Assembly: GCA_007922225.1 (NCBI GenBank)
Contig: ML680055.1
Coordinates: 1,311,857 to 1,375,856 of the forward strand
DNA: 64,000 bases
Source of the DNA: Emydura subglobosa
Lineage: Eukaryota > Chordata > Testudines > Chelidae
Direction of reading: 5' to 3'
In this document: one piece after another, positions 22,367 to 34,094 of the stretch
Layout: each line of letters starts with the position of its first letter
Position numbering within the stretch: position 1 is the first letter of the stretch
The notes under the pieces: model-generated
What the model saw: only the letters and a program-made list of their open reading frames with translations
Told to the model about the DNA's origin: nothing
The model's database searches: none
Made by a program: the position numbers and the translations under genes

Positions 22367-25300
22367 GCTCTGCTGGCTGGGGCAGGAACTCCAAGCTAGC
22401 TCCAGCGAGGGGATTTAGACCAGCACTGCAACACCTGACATGTGGAATCCACAGCCCCGAGACAGGTGCCTTGCCGCTCTGTACCTGCATGCGGAGAGGT
22501 AGGCACCTGGGGTGGGATTCACACAAGCCAGCAAGCGGAATGGGAACCACCTACACTAGCCAGCAGGAAACACCGAGGAGAGAGGGGTGCCCTAAGCCCT
22601 GCACCTCAAAGAGACTGAGGCAGCTAACTGCGGGCTGGAGGGAGGTGTCTCCCTCGGCTTGTGACTGTCAGCCAGGAACCTTCTCCTGCAGCTGGGAGCC
22701 TAACCCGAGGGGACGATACCCCAAAACCGACACCCAGTGAGCGGCCTTGGCCCAGTGGTTCGGGTGCGCGCGAGGAGCTGGGAAATCCACTCTCAAGAAG
22801 CCCCTTCTGCACATTAGAGAGAGGGGGAAGTGACTGCGGGTCCCCCGCCTCCCAGGTCAGCTGCCCAGCCGCTGGGCTAAGTGGCAGGGGTGGCACCTCC
22901 TGCTCCTGCAGGCCCTGAACCAGTCGACCTCAGGCCCGCAGGCGAGAGGCAGGGATGCCTCGTTCGAGGGTCCCCCGGTGGCCCGGAGCCCGAGTGACAG
23001 GCTCCCTGGCAGACTGTTAGACACCGGGGGGACTTCACCGCTGGCAATGTAAGCACCTGGGGACCGCAGGCACCTGCAGGGTTCGGTGGCAGCTGAAGCT
23101 GAGCAGAGGTTTTGAGGATCTAAATTTTGGACTTAGGCAGGGCAGTCGGGTGCCTAAATCCCTGAGAGCGAGGACTCCTTGGTTCCATTTAGCTCCGTCC
23201 TGGCCATGCTGGGCAACCTTGGGAAAGTTGCTTCCACTCTGGGCATCTTTGTTTCCTTCTCTGTAAAACGAAGGGGATGAATCTTGCCCCCTCTCAGAGC
23301 GCAGCTTGGATTTGTTAACGCTCACAGAACACGTCAAGAAGGGCCAAAGGGAAGCTCCCGACCAGCCCCACTGCAGGTGCTGTACGTCCTCACAGAGCTA
23401 ACCAGCTCTGGGCTGCTTGGCAGGAGGAAAAAATGCTGCCCCCGCCCCCTGGCCCTGCATTCAGACCAGAGCTTCTGCAGAATCCTGCCTTCGGGAACCT
23501 TTGCCAGCTACCACAAACCCTGCAGGGATGAGGGATGAAGGAGGATGGAAAAGGCAGAGAGCAAGTGCTGGCCAGGTGAAGCTCCGAGCCCCCAGCTGCT
23601 CATGTCCACCTTCGTTCAGCTAGACAAAGGGAACGGAGTCAAACCCTGCTGGGTTACACAGTGCCCTGGGGAAGGAAGCCCTTGTGGTGCATCCTTGCTT
23701 CAGAAGTTCCTTCCCTGTCCTTACGAGGCTGCTGTCAGCACTATGGCCAGGATGGACAAAAGGGCTCAGCCCCCACAACTGGGGCCAGATTTTCCAGAGC
23801 TCAGTGTGGTGGGTGCCGAGCATTTCTGAAACTTGGCCGTGTGCACCCAGGGGAGCTACAGCCTCAGCCCTTTGGGAAATCTGGCCCTGACTTAGGTGCG
23901 TGAATGGGAGCTGATCCCGTCTGGGCACTCGGTCTGGGTCATAGCTTCTGGGCACTGAAAACCTGGCCCTGGGCCCGGGGGAAGATCTGTACTCACATGA
24001 CTGCAGAGACTTTGGAGGCTTTCAAGTCCCTGTTCCAAAGCCTGGAGACCCAAAAGCATCTCAGTTAAATGGTTGTGGGAATGTGTAATGTGGGCAAACT
24101 CTGCATTTCCCTCTCACTTCGTTCTCAGAAACAGCTGAATCATTTTTGCTGTGACTTTCCAAAAAAATTCAGCCTGAGGCAGACACCCAGCATAGGAAAT
24201 TTCAGCCCCAAGGAACAAAACTTGGCAACATTATCAGCCATTGAAAACAGGGGTTTACAATGGAAAAGGTTAGGCAACCTTAACTCCAGCTCCACTGACA
24301 ATAATATTTTATGGTTATATTAACCTACAGTGACTTAATGATCACTATGAAAAGTTTGCATAGCAGAACTATACAGCTTTTTTCTATGCAATTGGAGAGT
24401 GAAAGATACATCACATGAACTGAGAAGAGAGCTTAAAAGAGAACTTCCTCACCCATTAGGAATCACAGGGGACTATGTTGCATTTGCATAAAACAAACAT
24501 GATTTGGACTAAGGACGTCTTGGAGAATTGTAGGCACCGAGAACCACAAAGGAAAAGGAAATTAAGGGAAATCTCAAAAGCTGGGGATTGGAACAAAATA
24601 TTTTATGTTGTGTCCTGATTTGGCTTCCGATCATTAATAGCTGAAGCTTTCGCTAAAACTCCAATGTCCTGAGTCTCCTCGCGTTTGAGTGGGGGTAAAT
24701 CCAGCATAATTTCCCTGAAGTCAGGCCCAGCGCTAGGAGTTGGGATGGTCTGTGTGCCTGCTAAAACCACCTACTCAAACAGGGAAGATGAGGGTTATAG
24801 CTGCCTACGGCTTGATATATTTCAGGGTAAAAGCTGTGCAAACATTTCAAGCTGGCTCTGTAAATGACGGGCTTTAATTTCAAAGTATTTTACCAAGATC
24901 AAAGTTCAGGTTCTACACATGGCACAGTCCTTGGGAGAACATTTGCTTTTAATTAGCAAAGTCCATTCACGGGCTGCCTGGGCCGAACTCCTTCCCTGAG
25001 CCCCAGGAAGCTAAAAGCAATGCTGCCCCAGCCCACACCGCCATGCCTGAGTTAACACACTTGATTCAGTTGTGCACTTTCATTGTGGCCAGCAGCTTCC
25101 TGGCCACCGGATTGGTCCCTATTTTGCAGAGGGGAAGATCAACAGCATGTAAGGGTTAAAAAAATAACCAACTAGCCACAGCAGCAGGAATGTTTCTCGC
25201 TCTGTCCCCCTTTAGCCTCTGGTCTTTGGGATGTGTTTGTCAGCAGCACTCAGCAAAGCCAAGATCTTTCACTCCTGCCATCTACGCCAGGCCCAGGAGC

Positions 25301-26070
25301 TGGGCAGGAAAGGTCCAAGCTTCAGTCTGGGGGCCCAGGTTTGATCCCCGCTGCCAATGACCCACCCCGGGGGGTAACTCTGCCCCTCCCCTCCCTGTGC
25401 AGCACTGTGCTCCTCCAGCAGTGCTGGGTCACGGAGACAGCTGAGCCTGCTGGCACCTCCCCCACCAGAGCTGCCTGCTCTAGCTGAGGCTCACAGCTGC
25501 CGAGATCTTGGCTTCCAACCGCCACTGCCGACAGTCCAGCCCAGGGCATCACCCCGTGCTTTCTGGATGTGGATAAATACCCCTGCCTGCAACCCGGCTG
25601 TGCATACCAGCCGCAGCCCACGAACCAGCTCCATCTAGCAACAGCTGCGTGCGCACCCGGCTGCTCTGCCGGGGCCCGATCGGCCTGTAGACTAGCTCCC
25701 AAACGGAACAGCTGAGCAGGCTTGGCATGACAGACGCCCAAGGGAAGCAGTGCAAGGCGGGGCTGGTTCCTCTGCGCCGTGGCTCAGTGGGCTAGCGGGG
25801 GAGCATCGGACAGTTAGACCAAGGGGACTCCTGGCTTCTGTTCCTGGTGCTGCTAGAGACCTTGGGCAAGTACCTGCCCCCCTGTTTCTTCTCCTGCTGT
25901 GTGTGTTTTGTCCGCTTGGGGACAGGATTTCCAAGCGTGCCCGGCTGAGTAGGGAGCACAAGTGCCAGTGACTGCCCCAGGCTTAGCGCAACACTGGTAA
26001 CAAGAGGGGTCCCTCGGCGCAGAGGTGTCGCTCAGCTCCTTGCTTTCTCACCTCTAAGGAGCCCGTGGAG
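22367..26070. other. Intronic DNA with SINE-like fragments, no gene
   Basis: At 23195-23285 a MIR-like stretch keeps the CTGGGCAACCTTGGG ... TCTCTGTAAAACG pattern. At 25785-25930 another tRNA/MIR-like fragment is seen (AGTGGGCTAGCG ... CCTTGGGCAAGT). At 24120-24260 there is a piece of a dispersed AT-rich repeat (GGAAATTTCAGCCCCAAGGA). An octamer ATTTGCAT is at about 24482-24489. The many short ORFs show no homology. Confidence 0.5.
23195..23285 (+). repeat. MIR/CORE-SINE-like fragment
   Basis: Contains the diagnostic order GGGCAACCTTGGGAAAGTTG, CTTTGTTTCCTTCTCTGTAA and ACGAAGGGG, which resembles the 3' half of MIR-type SINEs (GGGCAAGTCACTT ... CCCATCTGTAAAATG). It is diverged and old. Confidence 0.6.
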
Positions 26071-26810
26071 CCGGGCTTCCCAGCCTTTTCGGCTCGAGGG
26101 CCACAAATAGCAATTTTACAGCCCTCAAGGGCCCCCAGTCCAGCAACTCAGACAAACGCGCTGACGCGAACACCGCGAAGGACTGCAACTCGCTACAGCT
26201 GGAAGGGAACATTTTGATGCTGCTCTGCTCATTTCTACAGTCACTGTTTTACACCTACAAGTTACTCACAGGAAGTCACGGTGGGCAGGCCAAACCGGAA
26301 AGCACCGATTCTTAGCGTCCGGCCCTCCTCAGGCATGGTGCGTCCTGTGTGCTCTGCCAACAACCCCCCTCCCCATACCCCAGCCTGCAGCCGGACGGAA
26401 GGAGTTCAGCCAGGAGGCTGCCTGCTCGCTGATCTCCCGTCCCCGTGGCTGCAGCAGGGAGCCGGTGTGCTCCACCTGGGTTCCTAGGCAGTGGCTCCCT
26501 TCTGCAGCCGGGGGACGGGAGATCAGAGCTCCCCTTCCCTCTGGGTCTAGCAGGGACCCCAGCGCCTAGGGACCCAGGTGCAGCATTTTGCCCTGCTCCC
26601 TGCTACTTCCCGGGGCAGGGCAGCACTGATCTCCCGTCCCCTTGGCTGCAGGAAGGAGCCTGCACCGGTTTTGTAGTCCTGTGGAAACGTGCCCCGCCCG
26701 GTCCTTAGGTAGTGGCTCCTTTCTGCAGCCAGTGGGAGGGGAGCCACGGGCCACTTTGAAAGCCCCCGAGGGCCACTTTTGGCCCCTGGCCCACAAGTTC
26801 GGGAGCACTA
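26071..26810. mobile_element. Non-autonomous hAT element, 740 bp, with internal minisatellite
   Basis: The termini CCGGGCTTCCCAGCC and, at the right end, the reverse complement TAGTGCTCCCGAA resemble hAT-type CAGTGGTTCCCAA ends. The flanks CCGTGGAG (26063-26070) and CCGTGGAT (26811-26818) are an 8-bp target duplication, 7/8 identical. Inside are repeats of CTGATCTCCCGTCCCC and CAGTGGCTCCCTTCTGCAGC-type blocks (about 26430-26520 and 26625-26730), and the end reads GAGGGCCACTTTTGGCCCC. No coding region was seen. Confidence 0.75.
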
Positions 26811-28300
26811 CCGTGGATACTCAGTGAAAGGATTAGGGGGGTAACTCCATTGCCAGGGCAAATTTCAATTGGGTAATTATAACTGCCCCTCCCCCAGCAT
26901 CTCAGCTGGGCACAGCTCTTCGGCAGCGTTGCTGCGGGATGTTGAACAGCTGCTGGGCTCCACCTAAGAACTGGGTGAAACGATGTCTCTGAATCTCATC
27001 TGGTGTGTAAAGCCCATGGGCTGAAAGCGGTCAGATGACGTACTGCTGCACAGACGGGTTCGTTGTTACACAGGCGGCGCAGAAGCTGCATGGGTTTCGG
27101 AAGTGCTGATCTTTGTAGCATTCACATCACACCTGCTCAAAGACGTGCAGGAGACGAATCAGACGCCACAGGCCAGGCTGCTCAGAATGCAGCATGTGCC
27201 ATGAGAAAATCTGGCCCCGATCCTGCGTGCTGGGCTCTAGAACAGTCGGCCCCACACTTTTTTGGTCTGCGCCCCCCCCTTACCTGGTCTAACTCCCCCC
27301 CAGAGCCATGGGCCAGAACTTCGGCCAGGTTGAAGCCAGAGCGGGAGCCGCGGCTGGAGACAGGACCAGGAGCAGGATGCAGGCAGGGCCAAGGGAGGGG
27401 CTGGGAGTGGGAGTGGGGCTGCGGTTGGGGCCAGAGGCAGGAGCGGGGCTGCAGTGGGGCCGGGAGCCACAGGCCAGGCTAGGGCCGGAGCTGTGGCTGT
27501 CTGCTTTGCATTACCGGAGCACACCAGAGAATCTGGGCAACTGTATCTGAGCAGAGAATGAGTCTCTGCTGCGTAAACTGGCATCACTCCACTGAAGTCA
27601 GCTGTGCTAGGCCAGTTTGTGCCATCTGAGGCTCTAGTCCCGTGGCCTCCTCCCGGTAAAGGGCCTGGGTCACCGTTCTCTTACACCCATGTCACAGCTG
27701 ATCTCAGGGGAGGGACCCTGGCATAAAACTGGAGCAGCACGGTGAGGACTCAGGTCCATCCCCTGAGCCGGATGCACACCTGGTGTAAATGGGTGTAATG
27801 TCATGGGAGTTATGCTGAGGCGGTGGCTTGGGATGCATTTCATAACCTCACCCGAAGCTGCTCTATAAAGAAAATGAGCGGCTAGAACAGCAGCAAACGG
27901 TGGCTGGTGAAGCAGCCTGTGTGGGAAATTGAGAGTTAAGGCTGAATTGTGCTGACTCTGCGCAGTGGGTCTCTGCCCTGCTGGGCCTTTCACACCAGAT
28001 GTGCTGCTGCCATCTGCCAGGCAGACCCAGCCAGGAAATGCCTCGCTCTGTTTTGTGTCTCTGCTACAAAGGGTTTTAGATGGAGTCATGAGTTTCCTAA
28101 TCAGGGCTCTGCGCACTCCACAATCCAGCACCCACTGCAGAGCCGGGCTCCACGCTCTGAGCCTTTCCTGCAAAAATACGGCCCCGGGCCGTACGCTGGC
28201 AAAGGACAGAGTGAGCTGAATGTAAGTGAGGCAGTGACATCTGCCTGAGTCTGCAGCCAGCCTGAAATAACAGCTCTGGGAGTGTGAACAACCCCAGGTA
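26811..28300. other. Intronic DNA, no gene; fragments of dispersed repeats
   Basis: Contains GTAAATGGGTGTAATGTCATGG near 27785 and CATCACTCCACTGAAGTCAG near 27583. Both belong to a dispersed reptile repeat type also seen near 11.7 kb and 49.9 kb. A GC-rich degenerate run of GGGGCTGC/GGAGC motifs is at 27330-27500. Nothing else could be identified. Confidence 0.45.
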
Positions 28301-28415
28301 GGGTGACCAGGTAGCAAGTATGAAAAATTGAGACACTTTTTTTTCCAGGATGGGTGTAGTTGCTTATAGAAGACAAAGCCCCTAATATCGGGATGGTCCC
28401 GACGTCTGGTCACCC
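28301..28415. mobile_element. Short MITE with GGGTGACCAG termini
   Basis: 115 bp bounded by a perfect 10-bp inverted repeat, GGGTGACCAG at 28301-28310 and CTGGTCACCC at 28406-28415. Internal sequence includes TATGAAAAATTGAGACAC and AATATCGGGATGGTCCC. It has no coding capacity. A TA precedes the left end. Confidence 0.8.
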
Positions 28416-28626
28416 AATCCCCATGGGATGTTAGCTCAGAAACCTAAAGATAATTGAAAAAGTAAGACTGTCAATTCTCTCACGGTAGATCAGTGACAGA
28501 AAGACCCACAATCCCTAGCAGCTTCCCACACCTCCCCAGGGGCCAGAGGCCCTGCCTGCTGCCTACCCCTCTGCCAAAGGCCCCAGCTTCTCCTGAGAAT
28601 GCCCATAAGGCAGTTGTTTGCAGAGC

Positions 28627-28744
28627 TGGTGTAGCCGTGTCAGTCCAAGGGTATCAGAGAGACAAAGTAGGTGAGGTTATATCTGTTATTAAACCAGCTG
28701 CAGTTGGTGAGAGAGAGAAGCTTTCGGGCAGAGCTCTTCTTCTG
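28627..28744. repeat. Penelope-like terminal (pLTR-type) fragment
   Basis: GTGTAGCCGTGTCAGTCC, AGAGAGACAAAGTAGGTGAG, GGTGAGAGAGAGAAGCTTTC and AGAGCTCTTCTTCTG, matching the block at 18398-18512. It immediately precedes the CR1 copy. The family assignment is inferred. Confidence 0.5.
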
Positions 28745-30422
28745 TGGTATGTAACCTATCATTTACATCAGCTTCTGTACCAGATGGCTGGAGAACAGCT
28801 AATTTTTAACAAAGACTCCAGAGGCGATCCCTGCAATTACAGGCCAGTAAACCTAACTTCAGCACCAGGCACATTGGTTGAAACTATAGTGAAGAACAGA
28901 ATGATCAGACACGTAGATGAATGCGATTTGTTGGGGAAGAGTCAACATGGTTTTTGTAAAGGGAAATCATGCCTCACCAATCTACTAGAATTCTTTGAGG
29001 GAGTCAACAAGAATGCGGACAAGTGTGATGCAGTGGATATAGTGTACTTTGATTTTCAGAAAGCCTTTGACAAGGTCCCTCACTCAAAGATCTTAAGCAA
29101 AGTAAGCGGATAAGAGGGAAGGTCCTCGCCTGGATCAGTAACTGGTTAAAAGATAGGAAAGGGTAGGAATAAATGGTCAGTTTTCGGAATGGAGAGAGGT
29201 AAATAGTAGTAAAAACGAGAGTCCTGTAGCACCTTAAAGATTAACACATTTCTGTGGGCATAAGCTTTCATGGGCTGCAACCCAGTTTGTCAGATGCATA
29301 GATAGTAAATAGTGGTGTATCCCCCAGAGGTCTGTACTGGCACCAGCACTGTTCAACATAGTCATAAGTGATCTGGAAAAAGGGGTAAACAGTGAGGTGG
29401 TAAAATTTACAGACGATACAAAATTAATCAGGACAGTTAAATCCAAGGCAGACTGCGAAGAGTTACAAAGGGATCTCAAAAAACTGGGGGACTGGGCAAC
29501 AAAATGGCAGATTAAATTTAACGTTGATAAATGCAAAGTAATGCACATTGGAAAACATAATCCCAGCTACACATATAAAATGATGGGGTCTAAATTAGCT
29601 GTTACCACTCAAGAAAGAGATCTTGGATCATTGTGGCTAGTTCTCTGAAAACATCTACTCCATGTGCAGCGGCAGTCAAAAAAGCTACCAGAATGTTGGG
29701 AATCATTAGGAAAGGGATAGATAATAAGACAGAAAATATCATATTGCCTCTTCATAAATCCATGGTACGCCCACATCTTGAATACGCGTGTAGATCTTGT
29801 CACCCCATTTCAAAAAAAATTATAATGGAATCGGAAAAGATACAGAAAAGGGCAACAAAAATAATTAGGGGTAAGGAACAGCTTCCATATGAGATATTAA
29901 TAAGACTGGGACTTTTCAGCTTAGAGAAGAGATGACTAAGGGGGGACATGATAGAGATTTATAAAATCATGACGGGGGTGGAGAAAGTATATAAGGAAGT
30001 GTTGTTTACTCCTTCTCATAACCCAAGAACTGGGGGTCACCAAATGAAATTAATAGGCAGCAGATTTAAAATGAACAAAAGGAAGTATTTCTTCACCCAA
30101 CGCACAGTCAACCTGTGGAACTCCTTGCCAGAGGATGTTGTGAAGGCCAAGATTATAACAGGGTTAAAAAAAGAACTGGATAAGTTCATGGAGGACAGGT
30201 CCATCAATGGCTATTAGCCAGGATGGGCGGGGATACAAAACCATGCTCTGAAGTGTCTGTAGTATCTGTTTGCCAGAAGCTGAGAATGGGTGACAGGATG
30301 GATCACTTGATGATTACCTGTTCTGTTCATTCCCTCTGAAGCATCTGGCATTAGCCACTGTCAGGAGATAGGACACTGGACTAGATGGACAATTGGTCTG
30401 ACCCAGCATGGCCCTTCTTATG
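28745..30422 (+). mobile_element. CR1-clade LINE, ORF2 RT to 3' end, sense
   Basis: 5'-truncated copy beginning in the RT domain: NYRPVNLTSAPGTLVETIVK, then NRMIRHVDECDLLGKSQHGF, and IVYFDFQKAFDKVPH (motif A). A deletion of a few codons and a frameshift follow near 29100. GSVLAPALFNIVISDLEKGV (motif B) and VKFTDDTKL (motif C, FTDD instead of F/YADD, at 29406-29417) come next. The ORF2 C-terminus follows ([41 protein letters not shown] at about 30110). The 3' UTR ends GACCCAGCATGGCCCTTCTT. It belongs to a different CR1 subfamily from the 4.9, 22.0 and 34.1 kb copies. Dead by frameshifts, altered motif C and the insertion at 29208-29304. Confidence 0.92.
29208..29304 (-). mobile_element. 97-bp Penelope-like 3' tail inserted in CR1
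   Basis: Flanked by a perfect 9-bp target duplication GTAAATAGT (29199-29207 and 29305-29313). Reverse-complemented, the insert reads GATGCATCTGACAAACTGGG, GAAAGCTTATGCCCACAGAA and TGTGTTAATCTTTAAGGTGC. These match the 3' UTR of Penelope-like copy 2 at about 21860-21950. It is a tail-only insertion and splits the CR1 between motifs A and B. Confidence 0.88.
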
Positions 30423-31949
30423 TTACGCTCTTCTCTGGAGCTTGAAAGCTCATCTCTCTCCCCAGCAGAAGCTGGTCCAGTAACAGACATTCCCTCGCCC
30501 ACCTGGGCTCTCTCCCAAAGCAGTTACATATTGTCAGTCCAGCCAAGTAATGAACCTGGGGGATGGCATAAAATCCACTGAACTGAGGGGCTGAGCAAAC
30601 AGAACGGAGACTGCTGCCCTGCCTGGGTTACTCATCTCCTGCAGGATCAGGGAACCAGCTGTTTGCCCTGGGAATGAAGCATTTCTTGTCTGCCAGGCTG
30701 CCGAATTTGAGGCCAGTTCGCAGCTTCAGAAGAAACACGGACTGGCCTGGTGCTTTCAGAGGCCGCGAGAGGGAAAGGGGCCGCATGGGTCAGAGCTCCA
30801 GGAGCAGCTGCCGGTTTGGAATCCGCCCTTCGGCTGCTGCTCTCTGCCCTGCTGTCTCCATACAGCAGGACAAGGCCCCGACCCGGCAATGAGCTGCCCA
30901 CAGGCGGAGCCATGCTGGTGCCAACCTTGCCAAAGCCCGTGGCTCTGGGTGTGATGCTCACGAGCTGCTTCTAGCCCAGTTTCCGGCTGGGGGATCTCGT
31001 TAGCACCCGGCAGGCCAGGTGCAGTTCCCAAGCCTAGGAGACGCGCGGTGCCGGCCTCGCTGTCGTCCTAACCCTCCAGGCCCATGGGCAGCCCCTGGCA
31101 GGCAGTGAGCAGAGCAGTGCCTTGCTGCACCCTCTGCCTTGGAGCATCACCCTCCTAGGTGCAGTGCCACCGGGGCAGGACTAAACGAGACGTGCAGCTG
31201 GGCGAGGAGGGCCCTGAACGACCCCACCCCATGACCCCAAGGAGAATCAGCCGCAATAGGCTTGGAAACGGTTTGCATCCACTTGGCACGTGCTCCGAAG
31301 GGGTGGGCAGCGACCATGTGCACACAGCCACCGAGGGGCCAAAGGGAGGGAGCGTCAGGCCTAGGGGTCAGAGCACGGGGCCCCCTAGGTTCTGTCCCCA
31401 GCTCTGCCTGGACGCCCGGTGAGCACCTGGTCCAGAAGAGCAGCCGTGACACTCACTTGCTCACGAGCAGGGCAGCGCGGGGCAGGGCGTCTCCCATCAC
31501 ACAGGGGATTGTCAGCACAGGCCTCAGACTAGTCCCACTGAAGGCAACGTGGATTGCCCCTGGGAGCAGAATTAGGCCCATGGTGAGGCTCTGGAAACCC
31601 AGCCCCTCGGGCGTGAATTACTGTCTTGTGACCAATGAGCGTGTCGCTACCAGTCCCTCCACCCGCGGCTCCCACGCCGAGAAAGACAGGGCGATGCCCT
31701 CCGCACAGGCGCCCGCACTCGTGGTGCAGTCACCCGCTGAGCAGGAAAGGCTGTGACTGACGGGCTGACAGCCCAGCACGTTGCAGGGGGGGCCACAAAA
31801 GCACCCGGGACAGCGGCTGAATAACGGTGCCTGGCCTGGTGGCACAGGGACCTGCGGTCGCTTTCCTCCGGTCCCCTGGAGTCACATGGGTCACCGGGGA
31901 CCCTTGGATGGGAGGGGCTGTTGGAAGGAAAATAAGCGTCTCCCTAGAC
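30423..31949. other. GC-rich intronic DNA, no gene seen
   Basis: Short open frames on both strands without recognisable protein features. A MIR-like word (AGTTCTGTCCCCAGCTCTGCC) at about 31385-31410 hints at an old SINE. No terminal repeats were found. Confidence 0.4.
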
Positions 31950-32703
31950 CACAGTTTCTCAACCTGTGGTACGTGTACCCCTGGGGCACGCGAGACAGAG
32001 GCAGGGGGTACCCGGGGAAAAACAGAGTGAAGGGGAGGTGGGCAGCAGCCCCTTCCCACCCGGGCACAGCTCCCAGCTGGGAGGCGGGTGGCAGCCACCA
32101 TGTCCCGGGACGCCGGGCTGCAGCCACCTGCTTCCCGCCCAGTCCCAGCTGGGAGGCAGGCGCCGACTTTTGGGGAAGATGCGCAGCAGCCGCCTGCTTC
32201 CCGCCTGGTTGCAGCTCCCAGCTGGGAGGCAGGCGGCAGCTGTTAGCTTCTGGGGGAGGCGGGCAGCAGCCTCCCTCCCACTTCCCGCTGGGTCCCAGCT
32301 CCCAGGTGGGAGCCCCGTGGCAGCCTCCTGCGTCTTGTGAGCTGAGCTCGCAGCTGGGTGGCAGCCCCCGCACCCCGGCTCTGAGCGGAGGGACAGCCGC
32401 CTGCCCACATCCCTGGGTCCCAGCCAGCGCGGAAGCCTCCTCTGCCCCAGCTCGGATGGGGTGGCAGTCGCCCACCTCCCGGGCTGGCAGCCAGGCAGCA
32501 GCCGCCTGCAACTTACGGAGGTGGCAGCTCCCTTCCCTGGCTCAAAGCCCAGTGCCCAGAAAACGTGTCTGCTCAGCCCTTCTTCCAACACATGCTCACA
32601 TTCATCTGTAAATATAAAATCCCGGGGAATGCTGAGTGCTGGGCACTTAGTCACATTTCAGAAGTTAGGGGGGCCTTGTTACTTGAAAGGTTGAGAAACA
32701 CTG
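31950..32703. mobile_element. Non-autonomous hAT element, 754 bp, with internal tandem repeats
   Basis: The termini CACAGTTTCTCAACC and GGTTGAGAAACACTG are inverted copies of the hAT CAGTGTTTCTCAACC end, with two changes on the left. The flanks CCCTAGAC (31942-31949) and CCCTGGAC (32704-32711) form an 8-bp target duplication, 7/8 identical. The interior (32040-32520) is a degenerate minisatellite of about 75-80 bp based on CAGCTCCCAGCTGGGAGGC. The long plus- and minus-strand frames over it arise from this repeat and are not genes. Confidence 0.88.
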
Positions 32704-33716
32704 CCCTGGACCACCTGCTCAGCTGGGAGCTCTGCCCCCACCCCCAGGGTCTTGATGCTTCTGTTGCTAAATGAACAGGGCCCCATCTAGAGCCAGGCTG
32801 GGGGCAGGGGTGTCCCGGGGGGCAGAGCTGCAGAGCAGGAACGAGCATGGAAGCGGCTGAGAACATTGCACTGCGCAGCACAATAGCACACCCAGGGAGC
32901 CAGAGGTGGAGATTGCTGGGGGGACAGCCCTGCGCGGAGGGCCATGCCAAGCGTGCCTGCGCCGTGTGATCCCGATCCCGGAGAGGGAGCCCCCGTCCCA
33001 TCCCAGGGTCAGCTGCAGCCCATGGAAACGCTGAGGCCAGGGCAGCAGACATCAGGGCAGGAACTAGAGAGGGCTCAGCCGCCCTACCCACCGCTACCCT
33101 TTCATCCTTCGCCTCCCATGGCCCGTCCAGCTGGACCCCTGCACCTCCCTAGCTCGCAGTGCTCATCGGGAGCCTTTCAAACAGCCTGGGCTCAGCTTTG
33201 GCTTGGTTAAATTTAGCTCCAGATCGGCCCCTCGCAGCTCCCAGACGCAGGGCTTTCGGGGCGAGGGCGGCAGCGTCTTCACGTTGACGTGGTGACTCCC
33301 CGAGCAGCGAGTTACTTGCTGAGGGTTGTTTTAGCCCGGATCACAGCAACGGGGCAGATTGCACATTGCTTCCTTTCCTGCCTGCCAGGGGCTGCTGTTG
33401 GCTCAGCCTTATGCAAGTCCCGCACGGGGGTCCATGGAACACGGGCGGCCTGTGCAGAGCCAGCTGATCAATTACGGCTGCGCTCCCCTGAGGTCAGTGT
33501 CCACGGCTGTGCCAAGAGCCCCACGCCCACTCACCAGGAGCTTCTTTCACAAGTCTGCCCCTCGTGCAGGGAAAGGAGGGGTCCAGAGACAATCTCCCCC
33601 TGAGGTGTGTCCCACGCTACAAATTAGCTGGAGACCCCCAGAGTAACCTACTGGCAGACAAGCTGTCCCCTGGGAAAAGACGGGGAGATGCAACTCCTCG
33701 GAGCTGGGGCATCACA
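32704..33716. other. GC-rich intronic DNA, no gene seen
   Basis: No homology, terminal repeats or RNA gene was recognised. It ends at the left inverted repeat of the Harbinger element. Confidence 0.4.
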
Positions 33717-34094
33717 GGCATTGTCTGCACTACAAGCTGCAGGCGATGCACGTCACCTCGGCGTACGGCCACCCAAGCGTGTGTCTGGCTTGGGCACATG
33801 CATACGTGGCTGCTTGTGTTGGCGCTGCTTGTCCCCGCCAGCAGTGCCTGTGTTGATGCAAAGTGCAGTGCATCGTGGGTAGGTATCCCCATGTGCTCCA
33901 TGCCACCTTCTGGCACAATGCCTGTGGGGACATTTTCGCAGTGCATTCTGGGATAGAAATGACTCATCCAGGATCTCTCAGCAGGCAACTTTTCCCATCC
34001 TATAATGCGCTCCACAGCCCATCATTTTCATGCCTTTTTAAAAAAAAAATCCCACAAACCTGCACAGCACTTTTCGGTCTCTGCCATCTCTGAG

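Noticed and set aside
31781..32654. 276- and 231-residue frames on both strands
   Set aside because: Both run over the internal minisatellite of the hAT element and have matching repeat periodicity, so they are not genes.
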